Source: Pantoea latae
GTDB taxonomy: Bacteria > Pseudomonadota > Gammaproteobacteria > Enterobacterales > Enterobacteriaceae
Reading direction: 5' to 3'
Assembly: GCF_002077695.1 (NCBI RefSeq)
Contig: NZ_MWUE01000026.1
Location: 1 to 64,000, forward strand
DNA: 64,000 nucleotides
Under the pieces are notes generated by a model. That model was given only the letters and a program-made list of their open reading frames with translations. It was not told the origin of the DNA and did no database searches. The first letter of the stretch is position 1; the number at the start of each line of letters is the position of its first letter. The translations under genes and the position numbers were made by a program. Below are positions 56,015-64,000 of the stretch, in pieces.

Positions 56015-58191
56015 CGCAAATGCAGCTTCCAGATTCCCCCGCAGGTCAGCCCGATGGGGCCGAAAGCGGGGTGCCGCTACCGGGCTGGGCGACAGCCATT
56101 ATTCTTATTGCCGGCCACTATCGGCTGCCCTGTTCGCCGGGCATGATCCTCGCCGCCAGCGAGTGGCAGGGCAAGCAGACGCGCGACAAAGCGCTGCGCC
56201 ATCTGGCGCGTCAGGCCGGGATGTCGCTGCAGCTCTATCAGGATAAGAAATGGGAGATTAACCACTGGCGGCTGCCGCTGGCGGTCGAGCTGACGGATGG
56301 TCAGGTCGGCGTGATCGTCAGCTTCGACGGCGAAGACGAGGTGCGCGTGCATTTCAGCGGCGACGAGCAGCCGACGCCGCTGTCGCTGGGCGCGCTGCTG
56401 CCCGATATCCGCTTTGCCGCCGCCTTTCGCCCGCTGACCGCCGCCAAAGACAGCCGCGTCGATCGCTTTATGGAGACCATCAAGCCGGACTGGCTGCGTC
56501 GCCTGGTGCTGCGCGATCTGCGCCCCTACGGCTACGTGATGCTGGGATCCTTCTTGATCAACCTGCTGGCGCTGGTGGGGATCATCTTCTCGATGCAGGT
56601 CTACGACCGGGTGATCCCGGCGCAGTCTTATCCCACGCTCTATGTTCTCTACGGCGGGGTAATCATCTCGGTGATCTTTACCTATATTCTGCGCGTCGGG
56701 CGCGATCACGTCACCGATCTGCTCGGCAAGCGGGCGGATATGCGCGTATCCGATCGGGTGTTCGGCCACGCGCTGCGTCTGCGCAACAGCGCCATTCCCC
56801 GATCCACCGGCACCTTTATCTCGCAGCTGCGCGAGCTGGAGGCGATCCGGGAAATGGTGACCTCGACCACCGTCTCCTCGATCGTCGATATGCCGTTCTT
56901 CCTGCTGTTTATGCTGGTGATGGCGATTATCGCGCCGCAGCTGGCGTGGATCGCCCCGGTGGCGGTGATCCTGATGATCCTGCCCGGCATTCTGAAGCAG
57001 AAAACCCTGGCGCGGCTGGCGCATCAGGCGCTGAAAGAGTCGACGCTGCGCAACGCGGTGCTGGTGGAAAGCGTGCAGGGGCTGGAGGATATCAAGCTGA
57101 TGCAGGCGGAGGATCGCTTTCTGCAGCAGTGGAACAGCTACATTCGCATCACCGCGCAGTCCGGCGTGGAGATGCGCAAAGTGATGCATTCGCTGATCAG
57201 CTGGGGCGTCACGGTGCAGGGGCTGGTCTACGCCAGCGTGATCGTCATCGGCGCGCCGATGGTGATCAACGGCGATATCACCACCGGCGCCATCGTGGCG
57301 GCGTCGCTCCTCTCGTCGCGCATGATCGCTCCGATGGGCACCCTGTGCGGCGTGCTGGCGCGCTGGCAGCAGGTGAAGGCGGCGAAAACCAGCCTGGACG
57401 CGCTGATGGCGCTGCCGGTCGAGAACAGCAAAGACGAAACCCGCATTCACTGCCCGGTGCTGTTTGGCCACTACCAGTTCAGCGAGGCGATGTTTCGCTA
57501 CTACAGCGACTCCGCCACTGTGGCGCTGCGCATTAAAAGCCTGACCATCAGGCCCGGCGAGCGCGTCGCGGTGCTGGGTCGCAACGGATCGGGCAAATCG
57601 ACGCTGCTGCAGGCGATGATCGGCGGCATGGATCTGGTGGGCGGCGAGCTGCGGCTCGACAACCTCAGCCTGCCGCATATCGATCTGGCTGACGTACGGC
57701 GCAACGTCGGCCTGATGACGCAGAACGCGCGGCTGTTCCACGGCACGCTGCGCGAAAACCTGACGATGGGCGCGGCGCACGCCAGCGACGAGGCGATCTT
57801 CGCCGCGCTGACGGTAAGCGGCGGCGCCGACTTTATTCGTCGTCTGCCGCTCGGACTCGATCATCCGGTGATGGAGGGCGGCGTCGGGCTGTCCGGCGGG
57901 CAGCGGCAGTCGGTGCTGCTGGCGCGCATGCTGCTGCGCGACCCCAATATTGTGCTGCTGGATGAGCCGACCGCTTCGCTGGACGATCACACCGAAAAAG
58001 AGTTTATCGAACGGCTTGGCCAGTGGCTTAACGGCCGCACGCTGGTGGTGGCGACGCACCGCGCCGCCATCCTCGCGCTGGTGGATCGCGTGCTGGTGCT
58101 GAAAGAGGGGCAGCTGGTGATGGACAGCCCGAAAGAGAGCGCGCTGCCGCCTGTGCGGCCAGCGCTGAATCGCCCGGAGGATCAGGCATGA
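56011..58191 (+). CDS. Type I secretion permease/ATPase, LssB/LapB type
   Basis: The 726-residue half-transporter has three parts. An N-terminal C39-peptidase-like domain (about 25-145) has no recognisable catalytic Cys-His pair. A six-helix membrane domain (about 165-445) includes INLLALVGIIFSMQVYDRVIP. A C-terminal ATPase carries Walker A GRNGSGKST (near 525), signature LSGGQRQSVLLARML and Walker B IVLLDEPTASLDDH. The inactive protease-like domain is typical of transporters that export large RTX adhesins without cleavage. It is coupled to the TolC-like gene and to the HlyD gene by 4-bp overlaps. Confidence 0.93.
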   Translation: MTQMQLPDSPAGQPDGAESGVPLPGWATAIILIAGHYRLPCSPGMILAASEWQGKQTRDKALRHLARQAGMSLQLYQDKKWEINHWRLPLAVELTDGQVGVIVSFDGEDEVRVHFSGDEQPTPLSLGALLPDIRFAAAFRPLTAAKDSRVDRFMETIKPDWLRRLVLRDLRPYGYVMLGSFLINLLALVGIIFSMQVYDRVIPAQSYPTLYVLYGGVIISVIFTYILRVGRDHVTDLLGKRADMRVSDRVFGHALRLRNSAIPRSTGTFISQLRELEAIREMVTSTTVSSIVDMPFFLLFMLVMAIIAPQLAWIAPVAVILMILPGILKQKTLARLAHQALKESTLRNAVLVESVQGLEDIKLMQAEDRFLQQWNSYIRITAQSGVEMRKVMHSLISWGVTVQGLVYASVIVIGAPMVINGDITTGAIVAASLLSSRMIAPMGTLCGVLARWQQVKAAKTSLDALMALPVENSKDETRIHCPVLFGHYQFSEAMFRYYSDSATVALRIKSLTIRPGERVAVLGRNGSGKSTLLQAMIGGMDLVGGELRLDNLSLPHIDLADVRRNVGLMTQNARLFHGTLRENLTMGAAHASDEAIFAALTVSGGADFIRRLPLGLDHPVMEGGVGLSGGQRQSVLLARMLLRDPNIVLLDEPTASLDDHTEKEFIERLGQWLNGRTLVVATHRAAILALVDRVLVLKEGQLVMDSPKESALPPVRPALNRPEDQA

Positions 58192-59408
58192 GCGAGCTAT
58201 CGACAAAACTGCGGCTGGTGTCGCCTGAAGCACAGACCTCCGACGATCTCAACGGCGATCTGCGCTCGGAAACGTACTACAGCGGCGCGGTGCGCCTGAT
58301 CGTCATCAGCTTCTTTTTGCTGCTGGCGGGGCTGATCTGGGCCTGGTTCGGCGTGCTCGACGAGGTGTCGACCGGCACCGGCAAGGTGATACCCAGCTCG
58401 CGCGATCAGGTACTGAGTTCGCTGGAGGGCGGCATTCTTGCCGAGCTGAACGTGCATGAAGGAGATCGAGTGCAGGCGGGGCAGATCGTGGCGAAGCTCG
58501 ATCCCACGCGATCCGTCTCCAGCGTCGGCGAGAGCGCGGCGCGCTACCGGGCCGCGCTGGCGGCCAGCGCGCGGCTCTACGCCGAGGTCAACGATCAGCC
58601 TTTGCGCTTTCCCGAGGAGCTAAAAGCCTTTCCCGAGCTGATCGCCTCGGAAACCCGGCTCTATACCACGCGACGCGCGCAGCTCAAGGACGCCACGGCG
58701 CAGATTCAGGAGTCGCTCGGGCTGGCTAACCGCGAGCTGGCGATCACCCAGCGGCTGGCGAAAAGCGGCGCGGCCAGCAGCGTCGAAGTGCTGCGCCTGC
58801 AGCGCGACAAGTCCGATCTGGAGCTAAAGCTGACCGATATGCGCTCGCAATATTACGTGCAGGCGCGCGAGGATCTGGCGAAGGCGTCGGCGGAAGCGGA
58901 TAGCCTGGCGCAAACGGTGAAGGGCCGCGAAGATACCGTCAGTCGTCTGACGCTGCGCTCGCCGATGCGCGGCATCGTGAAAAACATCAAGGTCACCACC
59001 GTCGGCGGGGTGATCCCGCCCAACGGCGAACTGATGAATATCGTGCCGATGGACGACCGCCTGCTGATCGAGGCGCGCCTCTCGCCGCGCGACATCGCCT
59101 TTATCCATCCGGGGCAGAAGGCGCTGGTGAAGATCTCCGCCTATGACTATGCCATCTACGGCGGGCTGCAGGGCGTGGTAGAGAGCATTTCGCCCGACAC
59201 CATTCAGGATGAGGTGAAGCCGGAGATCTACTACTACCGCGTCTTTATTCGCACCGACACCGACTACGTGCAGAACAAAGCCGGCCGCCGCTTCTCTATC
59301 AGCCCCGGCATGGTCTCTACCGTGGATATCAAAACCGGGGAGAAAACGGTGATGGACTACCTGATCAAACCGTTCAACCGCGCCAAAGAGGCGCTGCGAG
59401 AACGTTAA
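58188..59408 (+). CDS. HlyD-family periplasmic adaptor of the adhesin secretion system
   Basis: The 406-residue membrane-fusion protein has a single N-terminal membrane helix (IVISFFLLLAGLIWAWFGVL, about 38-57), a lipoyl/biotinyl-like half (GGILAELNVHEGDRVQAGQI), a long helical hairpin (about 130-250), a second half (RSPMRGIVKNIKVTTVGGVI) and a C-terminal beta domain. It links the ABC transporter to the TolC-like channel. The start overlaps the transporter gene by 4 bp and a terminator follows, so it ends the operon. Confidence 0.93.
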   Translation: MSELSTKLRLVSPEAQTSDDLNGDLRSETYYSGAVRLIVISFFLLLAGLIWAWFGVLDEVSTGTGKVIPSSRDQVLSSLEGGILAELNVHEGDRVQAGQIVAKLDPTRSVSSVGESAARYRAALAASARLYAEVNDQPLRFPEELKAFPELIASETRLYTTRRAQLKDATAQIQESLGLANRELAITQRLAKSGAASSVEVLRLQRDKSDLELKLTDMRSQYYVQAREDLAKASAEADSLAQTVKGREDTVSRLTLRSPMRGIVKNIKVTTVGGVIPPNGELMNIVPMDDRLLIEARLSPRDIAFIHPGQKALVKISAYDYAIYGGLQGVVESISPDTIQDEVKPEIYYYRVFIRTDTDYVQNKAGRRFSISPGMVSTVDIKTGEKTVMDYLIKPFNRAKEALRER

Positions 59409-59496
59409 TCGCGTCTCAACAACGGCTGTTCAGGCGCGCCGCGCATTGCAGCGCGCGCCGAACTCCGCGATAATCGCCTGACATGCGGCAACGCTG

Positions 59497-59542
59497 AAAT
59501 CCCTTCCTCGTCGGGTTTAACGACGCGGAGGGGATTTTTTTT
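59497..59542 (+). terminator. Intrinsic terminator closing the adhesin-secretion operon
   Basis: AAATCCC/CTTCCTCGTCG pairs with CGACGCGGAGGGGATTT around the loop GGTTTAA, followed by a T tract (59535-59542). It lies 88 bp after the HlyD stop and 54 bp before speB. Confidence 0.85.
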
Positions 59543-59595
59543 ATCTACCCTTTTATCACCAGTAACTTAACGCCATGCGGCAGTGAGGATGATTT

Positions 59596-60519
59596 ATGTA
59601 TAACACCCTGGGCAATCAGTACGACAACTCGCTGGTTTCAAACGCCTTCGGTTTCATGCGTTTTCCGGTGAACTTCCAGCCTTACGACAGCGACGCCGAG
59701 TGGGTGATCACCGGCGTGCCGTTCGACGCCGCCACCTCTGGCCGTCCGGGCAGCCGTCTGGGGCCGGGCGCGATCCGCCAGATCTCCACCAACCTCGCCT
59801 GGGAAGGCTGCCGCTGGCCGTGGGATTTCGACCTGCGTCAGCGCCTGAACGTCGTTGACTGCGGCGATCTGGTCTACGCCTTCGGCGACTCGCAGGATCT
59901 CTCCGACAAGCTGCAGGCGCACGCGGAAAAACTGCTGGCGAACGGCAAGCGCATGCTGACCTTCGGCGGCGACCATTACGTGACACTGCCGCTGCTGCGC
60001 GCCCACGCGAAGCACTTCGGCAAACTGGCGCTGGTGCATTTTGACGCCCATACCGATACTTACTCCAACGGCCCGACCTTCGACCACGGCACCATGTTCT
60101 TTACCGCGCCGCAAGAGGGGCTGATCGATCCGCAGCACTCGGTGCAGATCGGCATTCGCACCGAGTTCGACAAAAGCCTCGGCTTTAACGTGCTGGATGC
60201 GGCGCAGGTCAACGATCGCAGTGTGGATGACATTCTGGCCGAGGTGAAGCGCACCGTCGGCGATATGCCGGTCTACCTGACGTTCGATATCGACTGCCTG
60301 GATCCGGCGCACGCGCCCGGCACCGGCACGCCGGTGATTGGCGGGCTGACCACCGACAAAGCGACTAAGCTGGTGCGCGGCCTGCAGGGGCTGAACATTG
60401 TCGGCATGGACCTGGTGGAAGTGGCGCCGGGCTACGATCACGCCGATCTGACCTCGCTGGCCGCCGCGACGCTGGCGCTGGATATGCTGCACGTTCAGGC
60501 CGTGAACAAAGGCAAGTAA
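59596..60519 (+). CDS. speB: Agmatinase SpeB
   Basis: The 307-residue ureohydrolase converts agmatine to putrescine and urea. The binuclear manganese motifs are intact: [26 protein letters not shown] and [18 protein letters not shown]. It completes the pathway begun by SpeA. In E. coli speA and speB are neighbours; here the adhesin island lies between them and ends with a terminator just upstream, so speB needs its own promoter in 59543-59595 or within the island. Confidence 0.96.
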   Translation: MYNTLGNQYDNSLVSNAFGFMRFPVNFQPYDSDAEWVITGVPFDAATSGRPGSRLGPGAIRQISTNLAWEGCRWPWDFDLRQRLNVVDCGDLVYAFGDSQDLSDKLQAHAEKLLANGKRMLTFGGDHYVTLPLLRAHAKHFGKLALVHFDAHTDTYSNGPTFDHGTMFFTAPQEGLIDPQHSVQIGIRTEFDKSLGFNVLDAAQVNDRSVDDILAEVKRTVGDMPVYLTFDIDCLDPAHAPGTGTPVIGGLTTDKATKLVRGLQGLNIVGMDLVEVAPGYDHADLTSLAAATLALDMLHVQAVNKGK

Positions 60520-60527
60520 CCGAGTCG

Positions 60528-60551
60528 CACCGGGCGCGCTGACGCCCGGTG
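60528..60551 (+). terminator. Strong hairpin after speB
   Basis: CACCGGGCG and CGCCCGGTG form a perfect 9-bp stem 8 bp after the speB stop. No T tract follows, so it may be a stabilising or rho-linked end rather than an intrinsic terminator. Confidence 0.45.
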
Positions 60552-60574
60552 ATTAACCTAAACGAGAGGCCATC

Positions 60575-60982
60575 ATGGGCTTACTGGATGAATTAGTTGG
60601 CGCGCTGGGCCACGGCAACGGGCGCAACACCCTGGGCGAACTGGAAGCGGTCTGGAGCTGGGTGCAGGAGCAGGGCGGCGTTGAAGTGTTGCTGCATAAG
60701 TTTCAGCAGGGCGGGCTAGGGGAGATCCTCAGCTCCTGGATCGGCACCGGCAGCAATCAGGCGGTGAGCGGCGGCGAACTGAAGTCGGCGTTTGGCGAGG
60801 CGTCGCTGCAGTCGCTGGCGCAGAAGCTCGGCACCGACGTCGACGGCGCCTCGGGCAAGCTGGCGGAGCTGCTGCCGCACCTGGTCGACCGCATGTCGCC
60901 GCAGGGTCAGATGGACGATCAATCCCTGCACGACAAGCAGCTCGATTTGGGATCGATGGTCGATCGGCTGTTTAAGCGCTAG
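60575..60982 (+). CDS. YidB family protein (DUF937)
   Basis: The 135-residue protein begins MGLLDELVGALGHGNGRNTL and contains the family core GGVEVLLHKFQQGGLGEILSS with IGTGSNQAVSG. DUF937/YidB proteins are small soluble proteins of unknown function. It has an AGAGG ribosome-binding site. E. coli has no such gene between speB and loiP, so it is an addition to this locus. Confidence 0.85.
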   Translation: MGLLDELVGALGHGNGRNTLGELEAVWSWVQEQGGVEVLLHKFQQGGLGEILSSWIGTGSNQAVSGGELKSAFGEASLQSLAQKLGTDVDGASGKLAELLPHLVDRMSPQGQMDDQSLHDKQLDLGSMVDRLFKR

Positions 60983-60986
60983 TGTT

Positions 60987-61010
60987 GTGCGCCGCCGTCT
61001 GGCGGCGCAC
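60987..61010. terminator. Perfect 10-bp hairpin between convergent genes
   Basis: GTGCGCCGCC and GGCGGCGCAC pair perfectly around GTCT, between the YidB-family gene (plus) and loiP (minus). It probably serves as a shared transcript end; neither side has a long T tract. Confidence 0.55.
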
Positions 61011-61016
61011 ATCCGC

Positions 61017-61775
61017 TTATTTTCCGCCGTCCGCCGCGATGCGCTCGCGAATATGCTGCGCGCGCGCCGCGGAGTCGGGATGCGAATCAAACAGGCTGCT
61101 CTGCTGGCCCTGCTGCATTTTCGCCAGCTTCTCAAAGCTGGTCGCCAGCCCCAGAGGATCGATGCCGCGTTTCTTCAGTAAATCGTAGGAGTAGTCATCC
61201 GCCTGCGACTCCTGGGTCTGCGAGAACTGCGCGTTGACCAGCTGTTCGCCCAGATCGCCGAGCTGCGACTGCGACAGCGAGCCGATCACGCCGCCGACAG
61301 ACGCCGCCGCGGTGCGCGCCGCCGTGGTGCCAAAGGCGACCTGCATCGCCTTGCGCGTATGGCCGAGCGCCACGTGGCCCATCTCATGCCCCAGCACCCC
61401 TTCGACTTCGTTGTTGTCCATCATATCCATCAGCCCGCTGTAAACGCGGATGCAGCCGTTCGCCATCGCCCAGGCGTTGACGTCTTTGGTGAGGTAAACG
61501 CGATAGTTGGCCGGTGTGCCGTTGATATTGTCGCCCAGCGCGGCGGCGATCTTGTTAAGACGCTGCTGGTAGGTGCTGTCGGCGGGTGCCAGCTGGTTCT
61601 CTTTATCCATCTGCGCGCAGGATTGATCGCTAAGCTGTTTGACCTGTGCGTCGTTGAGGGTATAGGCCTGGAAGGCCTGCGCGCCCGACTGCAGCAGCGC
61701 GTTGTTGTCCATGCCCTGACAGCCGCTGAGCAGCGCCGCGAGGCCGATCGCCGTAATACCTGTCTTGATTTTCAT
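61017..61775 (-). CDS. loiP: Outer-membrane M48-family metalloprotease LoiP (YggG)
   Basis: The 252-residue lipoprotein has a signal peptide with lipobox LLSGC (Cys19), the zinc-protease motif GVLGHEMGHVALGH, the third-ligand region ESQADDYSYDLL and the C-terminal SSLFDSHPDSAARAQHI. It degrades misfolded outer-membrane proteins, particularly at low osmolarity. Its position between speB and tktA matches E. coli. Confidence 0.94.
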   Translation of the reverse strand: MKIKTGITAIGLAALLSGCQGMDNNALLQSGAQAFQAYTLNDAQVKQLSDQSCAQMDKENQLAPADSTYQQRLNKIAAALGDNINGTPANYRVYLTKDVNAWAMANGCIRVYSGLMDMMDNNEVEGVLGHEMGHVALGHTRKAMQVAFGTTAARTAAASVGGVIGSLSQSQLGDLGEQLVNAQFSQTQESQADDYSYDLLKKRGIDPLGLATSFEKLAKMQQGQQSSLFDSHPDSAARAQHIRERIAADGGK

Positions 61776-62048
61776 GCGTACATCCTGTGAGTAACAAGGA
61801 GAGAAAAGCCCGTATCTGAAAAAGGGTCAGATACGGTAACGAGTGGGTTATAGCCTGTGGCTGGCGACTGCGCTAGCAGACATTGCCGTAAATGCCAGAC
61901 GAAGCGGTGACATTTAGCACGGCGCGGCATGTACTTTTGCCCCGATTTTCATGTACATTGATGAGCGACTTTTTCCTTGTTTTGCCTAATAAACCATTAA
62001 TAACAATGCTTTAAACAGGCGAATCATTCATCCGACCTGGAGTAGAAC
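61776..62048. promoter_or_regulatory. Divergent promoter region of loiP and tktA
   Basis: The 273-bp gap separates divergent loiP and tktA. The half near tktA is AT-richer (GACTTTTTCCTTGTTTTGCC) and the ATG is preceded by CTGGAG. I could not fix promoter boxes. Confidence 0.4.
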
Positions 62049-64000
62049 ATGCCCTCTCGTAAAGAGCTTGCCAACGCCATTCGCGCGTTAAGTATGGACG
62101 CAGTACAGAAAGCCAAATCGGGACATCCGGGGGCCCCGATGGGTATGGCCGATATTGCCGAGGTGCTGTGGCGCGGCTACCTGAACCATAACCCGACCAA
62201 CCCGCAGTGGGCCGATCGCGACCGCTTCGTGCTGTCGAACGGCCACGGCTCCATGCTGATTTACAGCCTGCTGCACCTCACCGGCTACGATCTGCCGCTG
62301 AGCGAGCTGCAGAACTTCCGCCAGCTGCACTCTAAAACTCCAGGTCACCCGGAATATGGCTACACCCCAGGCGTGGAAACCACCACCGGCCCGCTGGGCC
62401 AGGGCATCGCCAACGCGGTCGGCTTCGCCATCGCCGAGCGCACGCTGGCGGCGCAGTTTAACCGTCCGGGTCACGATATCGTCGATCACAACACCTGGGT
62501 GTTTATGGGCGACGGCTGCATGATGGAAGGCATTTCGCATGAAGTCTGCTCGCTGGCCGGCACCCTGAAGCTGGGCAAGCTGGTGGCGTTCTATGACGAC
62601 AACGGCATCTCTATCGACGGCCACATCGACGGCTGGTTTACCGACGACACCGCAAAACGCTTTGAAGCCTACGGCTGGCACGTGGTGCGCGGCGTAGACG
62701 GTCACGACGCAGACGCCATCGCTAAGGCGATCGACGAAGCGAAAGCGGTGAGCGACAAGCCTTCGCTGCTGATGTGCAAAACCGTTATCGGCTTCGGTTC
62801 GCCGAACAAGGCCGGCACCCACGACTCGCACGGCGCGCCGCTGGGCGAAGACGAAGTGGCGCTGACCCGTAAACAGCTGGGCTGGGCGCACGCGCCGTTC
62901 GTGATCCCGTCAGAGATCTACGCCGAGTGGGACGCGAAAGAAGCGGGCCAGGCGAAAGAGGCGAAGTGGGACGAGAAATTCGCCGCCTACGCGCAGGCGT
63001 TCCCGGAGCTGGCTGCCGAATTCAAACGTCGCGTCAGCAACGAGCTGCCGGCTGACTGGCAGGAAGCGTCGCAGAAATTTATTGAACAGCTGCAGGCGAA
63101 CCCGGCGAAAATCGCCAGCCGTAAAGCATCCCAGAACGCCATTGAAGCGTTCGGCAAGCTGCTGCCGGAATACCTGGGCGGCTCCGCTGACCTGGCGCCG
63201 AGCAACCTGACGATGTGGTCCGGCTCTAAGCCGATCAACGTCGACGCGGCGGGCAACTATATCCACTACGGCGTGCGCGAGTTCGGTATGACCGCCATCG
63301 CCAACGGTATCGCGCTGCACGGCGGCTTCCTGCCGTACACCGCCACCTTCCTGATGTTCGTGGAATATGCGCGCAACGCGGCGCGTATGGCGGCGCTGAT
63401 GAAGATCCGTCAGATCATGGTCTACACCCACGACTCTATTGGTCTGGGCGAAGATGGTCCGACGCACCAGCCGGTCGAGCAGCTCGCCAGCCTGCGCACC
63501 ACGCCGAACATGAGCACCTGGCGCCCGTGCGATCAGGTTGAATCCGCCGTGGCGTGGAAATACGCTATTGAGCGCAAAGATGGCCCGAGCGCGCTGATCT
63601 TCTCTCGCCAGAACCTGGCGCAGCAGGATCGCACCCCTGAGCAGCTGGCGAACATCGCGCGCGGCGGCTACATCCTTAAAGAGTGCGACGGTCAGCCAGA
63701 GGTGATCCTGATCGCCACCGGTTCCGAAGTCGAACTGGCGGTCGCGGCTTACGACAGGCTGAGCAGCGAAGGCGTCAAGGCGCGCGTGGTCTCTATGCCG
63801 TCTACCGACGCGTTCGACAAGCAGGATGCTGCCTACCGCGAAGCGGTGCTGCCGAAAGCGATCGGCGCGCGCGTCGCGATTGAAGCGGGCATCGCCGACT
63901 ACTGGCAGAAATATACCGGCCTGCACGGCGCGGTAGTGGGCATGACTACCTTCGGCGAATCCGCCCCGGCTGAGCAGCTGTTCGAGCTGTTCGGCTTTAC
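62049..64000 (+). CDS. tktA: Transketolase TktA (3' end beyond the window)
   Basis: The first 650 of about 663 codons are present; the frame stays open to the window end. The thiamine-diphosphate domain shows the metal-binding motif [14 protein letters not shown], with [18 protein letters not shown] at the start. The pyrimidine domain has [17 protein letters not shown], with [18 protein letters not shown] further on, and a C-terminal domain follows. It interconverts pentose-phosphate-pathway sugar phosphates. Placement beside loiP points to the tktA locus rather than tktB. Confidence 0.96.
   Translation, partial: MPSRKELANAIRALSMDAVQKAKSGHPGAPMGMADIAEVLWRGYLNHNPTNPQWADRDRFVLSNGHGSMLIYSLLHLTGYDLPLSELQNFRQLHSKTPGHPEYGYTPGVETTTGPLGQGIANAVGFAIAERTLAAQFNRPGHDIVDHNTWVFMGDGCMMEGISHEVCSLAGTLKLGKLVAFYDDNGISIDGHIDGWFTDDTAKRFEAYGWHVVRGVDGHDADAIAKAIDEAKAVSDKPSLLMCKTVIGFGSPNKAGTHDSHGAPLGEDEVALTRKQLGWAHAPFVIPSEIYAEWDAKEAGQAKEAKWDEKFAAYAQAFPELAAEFKRRVSNELPADWQEASQKFIEQLQANPAKIASRKASQNAIEAFGKLLPEYLGGSADLAPSNLTMWSGSKPINVDAAGNYIHYGVREFGMTAIANGIALHGGFLPYTATFLMFVEYARNAARMAALMKIRQIMVYTHDSIGLGEDGPTHQPVEQLASLRTTPNMSTWRPCDQVESAVAWKYAIERKDGPSALIFSRQNLAQQDRTPEQLANIARGGYILKECDGQPEVILIATGSEVELAVAAYDRLSSEGVKARVVSMPSTDAFDKQDAAYREAVLPKAIGARVAIEAGIADYWQKYTGLHGAVVGMTTFGESAPAEQLFELFGF

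Noticed and set aside
56077-58233. 718-codon minus-strand frame opposite the ABC transporter gene
   Set aside because: Translation is His/Arg/Gln-rich low complexity with no domain; the plus-strand ABC transporter has all motifs.

Overview
The window looks like a chromosomal segment of an Erwiniaceae-type enterobacterium (Pantoea/Mixta/Erwinia group). This rests on GC-rich coding sequence, proteins very close to E. coli orthologues, and E. coli-like order over two long blocks (speC..mltC-yggX-mutY | trmB-yggL-yggN .. hemW-rdgB-yggT-yggS-yggR-yqgF-yqgE-gshB-rsmE-endA-sprT-galP-metK | speA .. speB .. loiP-tktA). The genus assignment is inference.

Layout. 1-402: non-coding, with copies of two dispersed repeats. 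403-3561: Rob-like AraC regulator, a small exported protein, a Fur-box-preceded siderophore-interacting reductase with a PadR/YqjI-like regulator, and a SelW-like CxxC protein. 3649-9822: heme uptake locus (Fur box, large TonB-dependent receptor, terminator hairpin, hmuSTUV). 9919-14115: CinA/PncC-like amidase, acuI, long leader and speC. 14116-14895: a non-coding, imperfect giant palindrome. 14899-32139: conserved housekeeping block, with ansB-yggM replaced by a YmjA-like protein plus a cold-shock-domain protein, and with nupG and yggU absent. galP carries CRP-like and GalR-like sites; metK carries three met boxes. 32140-34834: speA with a long leader.

34835-59542: a roughly 24.7-kb insertion separates speA from speB, which are neighbours in E. 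coli. It holds an AT-rich regulatory stretch, a degenerate EAL-domain protein, a 5,981-residue BapA-like adhesin (about 51 Ig-like repeats plus a short one), and its own type I secretion system (TolC-like, LssB-type ABC transporter, HlyD-type adaptor), closed by a terminator. This is a biofilm-adhesin island with likely local control: hairpins and a terminator sit before the adhesin gene, and a hairpin sits between adhesin and exporter. 59596-64000: speB, a YidB-family protein, loiP, and tktA cut by the window end.

The least expected signal is a family of structured repeats at 1-110, 14340-14445 (minus), 14637-14750 (plus) and, more diverged, 28930-29040 (minus). Each presents two successive hairpins whose loops carry AGGGAT, AGGAT or a close variant, resembling the CsrA/RsmA-binding motif. 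An isolated perfect hairpin of the same kind lies between the adhesin and exporter genes. Whether these bind CsrA is a hypothesis.
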